NCBI RefSeq assembly: GCF_000215935.2
Contig: NZ_AFNU02000010.1
Span: forward strand, 1-64,000
Source: Haloplasma contractile SSD-17B
GTDB lineage: Bacteria; Bacillota_I; Bacilli_A; Haloplasmatales; Haloplasmataceae
Direction: 5' to 3'
DNA: 64,000 nt
Below the pieces are notes generated by a model, which saw only the letters and a list, made by a program, of their open reading frames with translations, made no database searches and was not told the DNA's origin. Positions 62,232-64,000 of this stretch are shown here, piece after piece (position 1 is the first letter of the stretch; the number at the start of each line of letters is the position of its first letter). Position numbers and translations under genes: made by a program.

Positions 62232-62852
62232 ATGGTTTATAGAAGCAATAGGAATAAAAACTCTAATAATCAAAATAGATATTCACAGGTTGGTGGTTAT
62301 GATTTACAGCCTATACAAGGACTCGGTGGCTTAGCTGGTAGTCCTGGCTGGTCAGGAAGTTTAGGCTTAAGTACAATTGGTCAATCACCAGGATTGGCTG
62401 CAGCAACTGGGGCAGGCTCTGGTCTTGGTGGTCTCGGATCTTTTGGTACAGGACTAGGACCCGGCTTACTTGGTGCAGGAGGCCCAGGTCCGATCGGCGG
62501 ACTTGGGGGTATTGATACGACTGGATATGGCGGACTACTAGGTGTATCCGGTTATGGTGGTGCTGATTTATATGGTACAGGAAGATTGGGGCGAACAGGA
62601 TTAGGTTATTCAGCACTCGGTAGTGGTCTCTATAACTATACCGGACGCTATGGAGGGTTAGGAACAGGTATTGGCTACGGAGGAGGAGCAGGATTCGGTG
62701 GAGTTGGTAGTGGACTTTTAGGTCTTGGTGCTGGGTTATTATCAGGATTTGGAGGCCTTGGAACACTTGGTTACCCTGCTGGTCGACGTTGGTACGGATA
62801 TTATAATTCACCTTACATATACTATAATAGACGGCCCTTTGTTTATTATTAA
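62232..62852 (+). CDS. Gly-rich coat-like protein 4 (206 aa)
   Basis: Begins with a short basic/polar head (YRSNRNKNSNNQNRYSQ), then about 150 residues of Gly/Leu/Ser/Tyr low complexity (GLGGLAGSPGW, GYGGGAGFGG), ending RRWYGYYNSPYIYYNRRPFVYY, which matches the end of gene 2. No membrane helix is clear. GAGGAGGAAAAA site. A hairpin (62852-62880) and the terminator 62904-62943 follow. Confidence 0.65.
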   Translation: MVYRSNRNKNSNNQNRYSQVGGYDLQPIQGLGGLAGSPGWSGSLGLSTIGQSPGLAAATGAGSGLGGLGSFGTGLGPGLLGAGGPGPIGGLGGIDTTGYGGLLGVSGYGGADLYGTGRLGRTGLGYSALGSGLYNYTGRYGGLGTGIGYGGGAGFGGVGSGLLGLGAGLLSGFGGLGTLGYPAGRRWYGYYNSPYIYYNRRPFVYY

Positions 62853-62880
62853 TGGTTAAGAGTTCTAATTCATTAACCAT
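62852..62880 (+). terminator. Hairpin after gene 4
   Basis: ATGGTTAA / TTAACCAT stem without a T-run; may be a processing or attenuation structure ahead of the next terminator. Confidence 0.4.
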
Positions 62881-62903
62881 ATTCCACAACTTATAAATTA
62901 TTA

Positions 62904-62943
62904 AAAAAACATGACATTTTAAATAAAAATGTCATGTTTTTTA
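62904..62943 (+). terminator. Terminator
   Basis: AAAACATGACATTTT / AAAATGTCATGTTTT. Confidence 0.85.
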
Positions 62944-63335
62944 TATTATTAGGTCTCTGTTAGCAGACTTTGTTGTTAAAGAACTCATATTTTTCATAAT
63001 AAGTTAGTGAGCACTCAAAAACAAACAAAATTACAAGCTAGAAAAGTGGTCAATGACCATTCATCGCTGCAATATACGTAGGAAAATTTATACAGGATTT
63101 TTAAATGGTACTGGTGTAAAGTTAACAAGCACTTGATATAAGACTCTGCTTCCTATAAGGTAACCCATCAGACTTGAAAAATACGTAAAGACAATAAAAT
63201 TTGTAAGGCCAACTATCTGAGTGTGTTGTTGTATTTAGTTTAAACTAATGATGCCACTAATAAAAAAACTATTTACCAATATCCATTTAGGTTTTATTGA
63301 TAAACAGTTCATATATATTACGTACTTATTGTTAC
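62944..63335. other. Intergenic region
   Basis: 390 bp with no ORF carrying a ribosome site and no recognised element. Confidence 0.5.
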
Positions 63336-64000
63336 TTACTCACTATCATAGTATTTAGCTATAGCCTGTGTTCCTAGGTTACCGAACCCATTTTCAATCA
63401 GTGTTTCGTAGATACTTTCAACTAGATTAAGGTTTGGTAGATCAAGTGCCATATTATGTGCTTCTTCTTGTGCAATCTGCATATCTTTAACAAAATGTTT
63501 AATGTAGAAACCAGGTTGATAATCTTTCTCTATAATCTTAGGCGCAATGTGTTTAAGTTGCCAACTTGAAGCTGCACCATTTGAAATACTTTGAAGTACT
63601 TTATTCAAATCTAAGTTAGAAGACTTCGCGTAGGTTAACGCTTCAACAACGCCAATAACAGCTCCTGCTATTGCTATTTGATTCACTACTTTTGTATGTT
63701 GACCATTTCCTGCATCACCTTGATAAACGATATTTTTTCCTAACACGGTTAATAGAGGTAGACACTTTTCAAATACCTCTTCATCACCACCAACCATAAT
63801 TGATAGTGTACCCTTTTCTGCACCAATGTCGCCACCAGAAACAGGAGCATCAAGAGTATGAATCCCTTTATCTTGTGCTTTCTGATAGATTCTTTTAGCA
63901 AGTGTTGGTGTTGATGTTGTCATATCTATTATGATAGTGCCTTGTTTGGCATTATGTATAATTCCATTTTTATTTAGGTACAATTCTTCAACATCACTAG
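63336..64000 (-). CDS. 3-hydroxyisobutyrate dehydrogenase-family reductase (N-terminus outside window)
   Basis: About 221 codons of the C-terminal part; the frame is open to the right edge (SDVEELYLNKNGI), so the TTG at 63983 is not the start and the NAD(P)-binding GxGxMG motif lies outside. IDMTTSTPTLAKRIYQKA and DAPVSGGDIGAEKGTLSIMVGG are the substrate-binding segments, and GNGQHTKVVNQIAIAG holds the catalytic Lys. C-terminal helices complete. Family: beta-hydroxyacid dehydrogenases (3-hydroxyisobutyrate, tartronate semialdehyde, glyoxylate reductases). Substrate undecided. Confidence 0.92.
   Translation of the reverse strand, partial: SDVEELYLNKNGIIHNAKQGTIIIDMTTSTPTLAKRIYQKAQDKGIHTLDAPVSGGDIGAEKGTLSIMVGGDEEVFEKCLPLLTVLGKNIVYQGDAGNGQHTKVVNQIAIAGAVIGVVEALTYAKSSNLDLNKVLQSISNGAASSWQLKHIAPKIIEKDYQPGFYIKHFVKDMQIAQEEAHNMALDLPNLNLVESIYETLIENGFGNLGTQAIAKYYDSE

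Noticed and set aside
62311-62889. 192-codon minus-strand ORF opposite the Gly-rich gene
   Set aside because: It is the antisense of low-complexity Gly codons, which lack stops; no ribosome site, and its composition (His/Gln/Leu) is an artefact.
1-64000. Mycoplasma-like genetic code (TGA = Trp)
   Set aside because: TGA is used as a stop at several clear gene ends (e.g. the genes ending at 19186 and 50647), and Trp in conserved proteins is TGG.
1-64000. CRISPR arrays, rRNA or tRNA genes
   Set aside because: No regular direct-repeat/spacer pattern, no rRNA-like GC-rich stretch and no cloverleaf with a TTCRANNC-type arm was seen in the intergenic regions.

Overview
The window is AT-rich, Gram-positive-type chromosomal DNA. 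Ribosome binding sites are strong (AAGGAGG) and TGA is used as a stop codon, so this is not the mycoplasma code. The cues are Bacillota-like: the primosome genes dnaB/dnaI in the Bacillus sense, a T-box before thrS, a GerAB-type germination permease, a YjcZ-type tiny membrane protein, DapH/DapL relatives and a PDH operon of Bacillus type. Read leftwards on the minus strand, polA > mutM > coaE > dnaB > dnaI > thrS are colinear with the B. subtilis order but spread apart by lineage-specific genes. A deep-branching, little-studied Bacillota lineage (Haloplasma- or Turicibacter-like) is my inference; it is not proven by the sequence.

Layout. 1-9 kb: the 5' part of a TnpB gene cut by the window edge, an ArsR/permease/thioredoxin-like cluster, a GGDEF-EAL protein, an azoreductase and a split permease operon. 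9-16 kb: a secreted acidic protein, a Pr6Pr membrane protein, three tandem zinc-ribbon genes and T-box-controlled thrS with a small membrane gene in front. 16-24 kb: a DUF4362-like protein, a GerAB-like permease, a GNAT enzyme, two CaCA exchangers (the first behind a yybP-ykoY Mn2+ riboswitch), a lipoprotein and a FhuF-like Fe-S protein. 24-29 kb: dnaI, dnaB, coaE, mutM. 29-35 kb: an 856-residue protein with 18 tandem zinc ribbons, two DUF4064-like membrane proteins, a YjcZ-like gene and a GNAT. 35-44 kb: an unusual double nitroreductase with a DsrE protein, lipoate ligase, an Fe-S-flavoprotein-like reductase and the pdhABCD operon. 44-54 kb: a GltS-like carrier, a TspO homologue, polA, a VanY-type carboxypeptidase, a DUF454 protein, a PH-domain protein and a methyltransferase. 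54-64 kb: a transaldolase, a peroxiredoxin, a degenerate DapH/DapL pair, a lipid kinase, an aldehyde dehydrogenase, four Gly/Tyr-rich coat-like genes and a partial 3-hydroxyisobutyrate dehydrogenase-type gene.

Functional links. Lipoate ligase (36.7 kb) can supply the lipoyl group of the PDH E2 encoded nearby, and the PDH promoter carries a Fur/PerR-like box. A second Fur-like box sits directly beside a promoter whose only product before a terminator is a transcript of about 130 nt, a candidate iron-regulated sRNA next to the FhuF-like gene. Several other promoter plus orphan-terminator units look like small RNA genes.

No rRNA, tRNA, CRISPR array, complete insertion sequence or prophage was seen. 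Intrinsic terminators separate almost every transcription unit. All functional calls come from reading motifs by eye; no database search was run.
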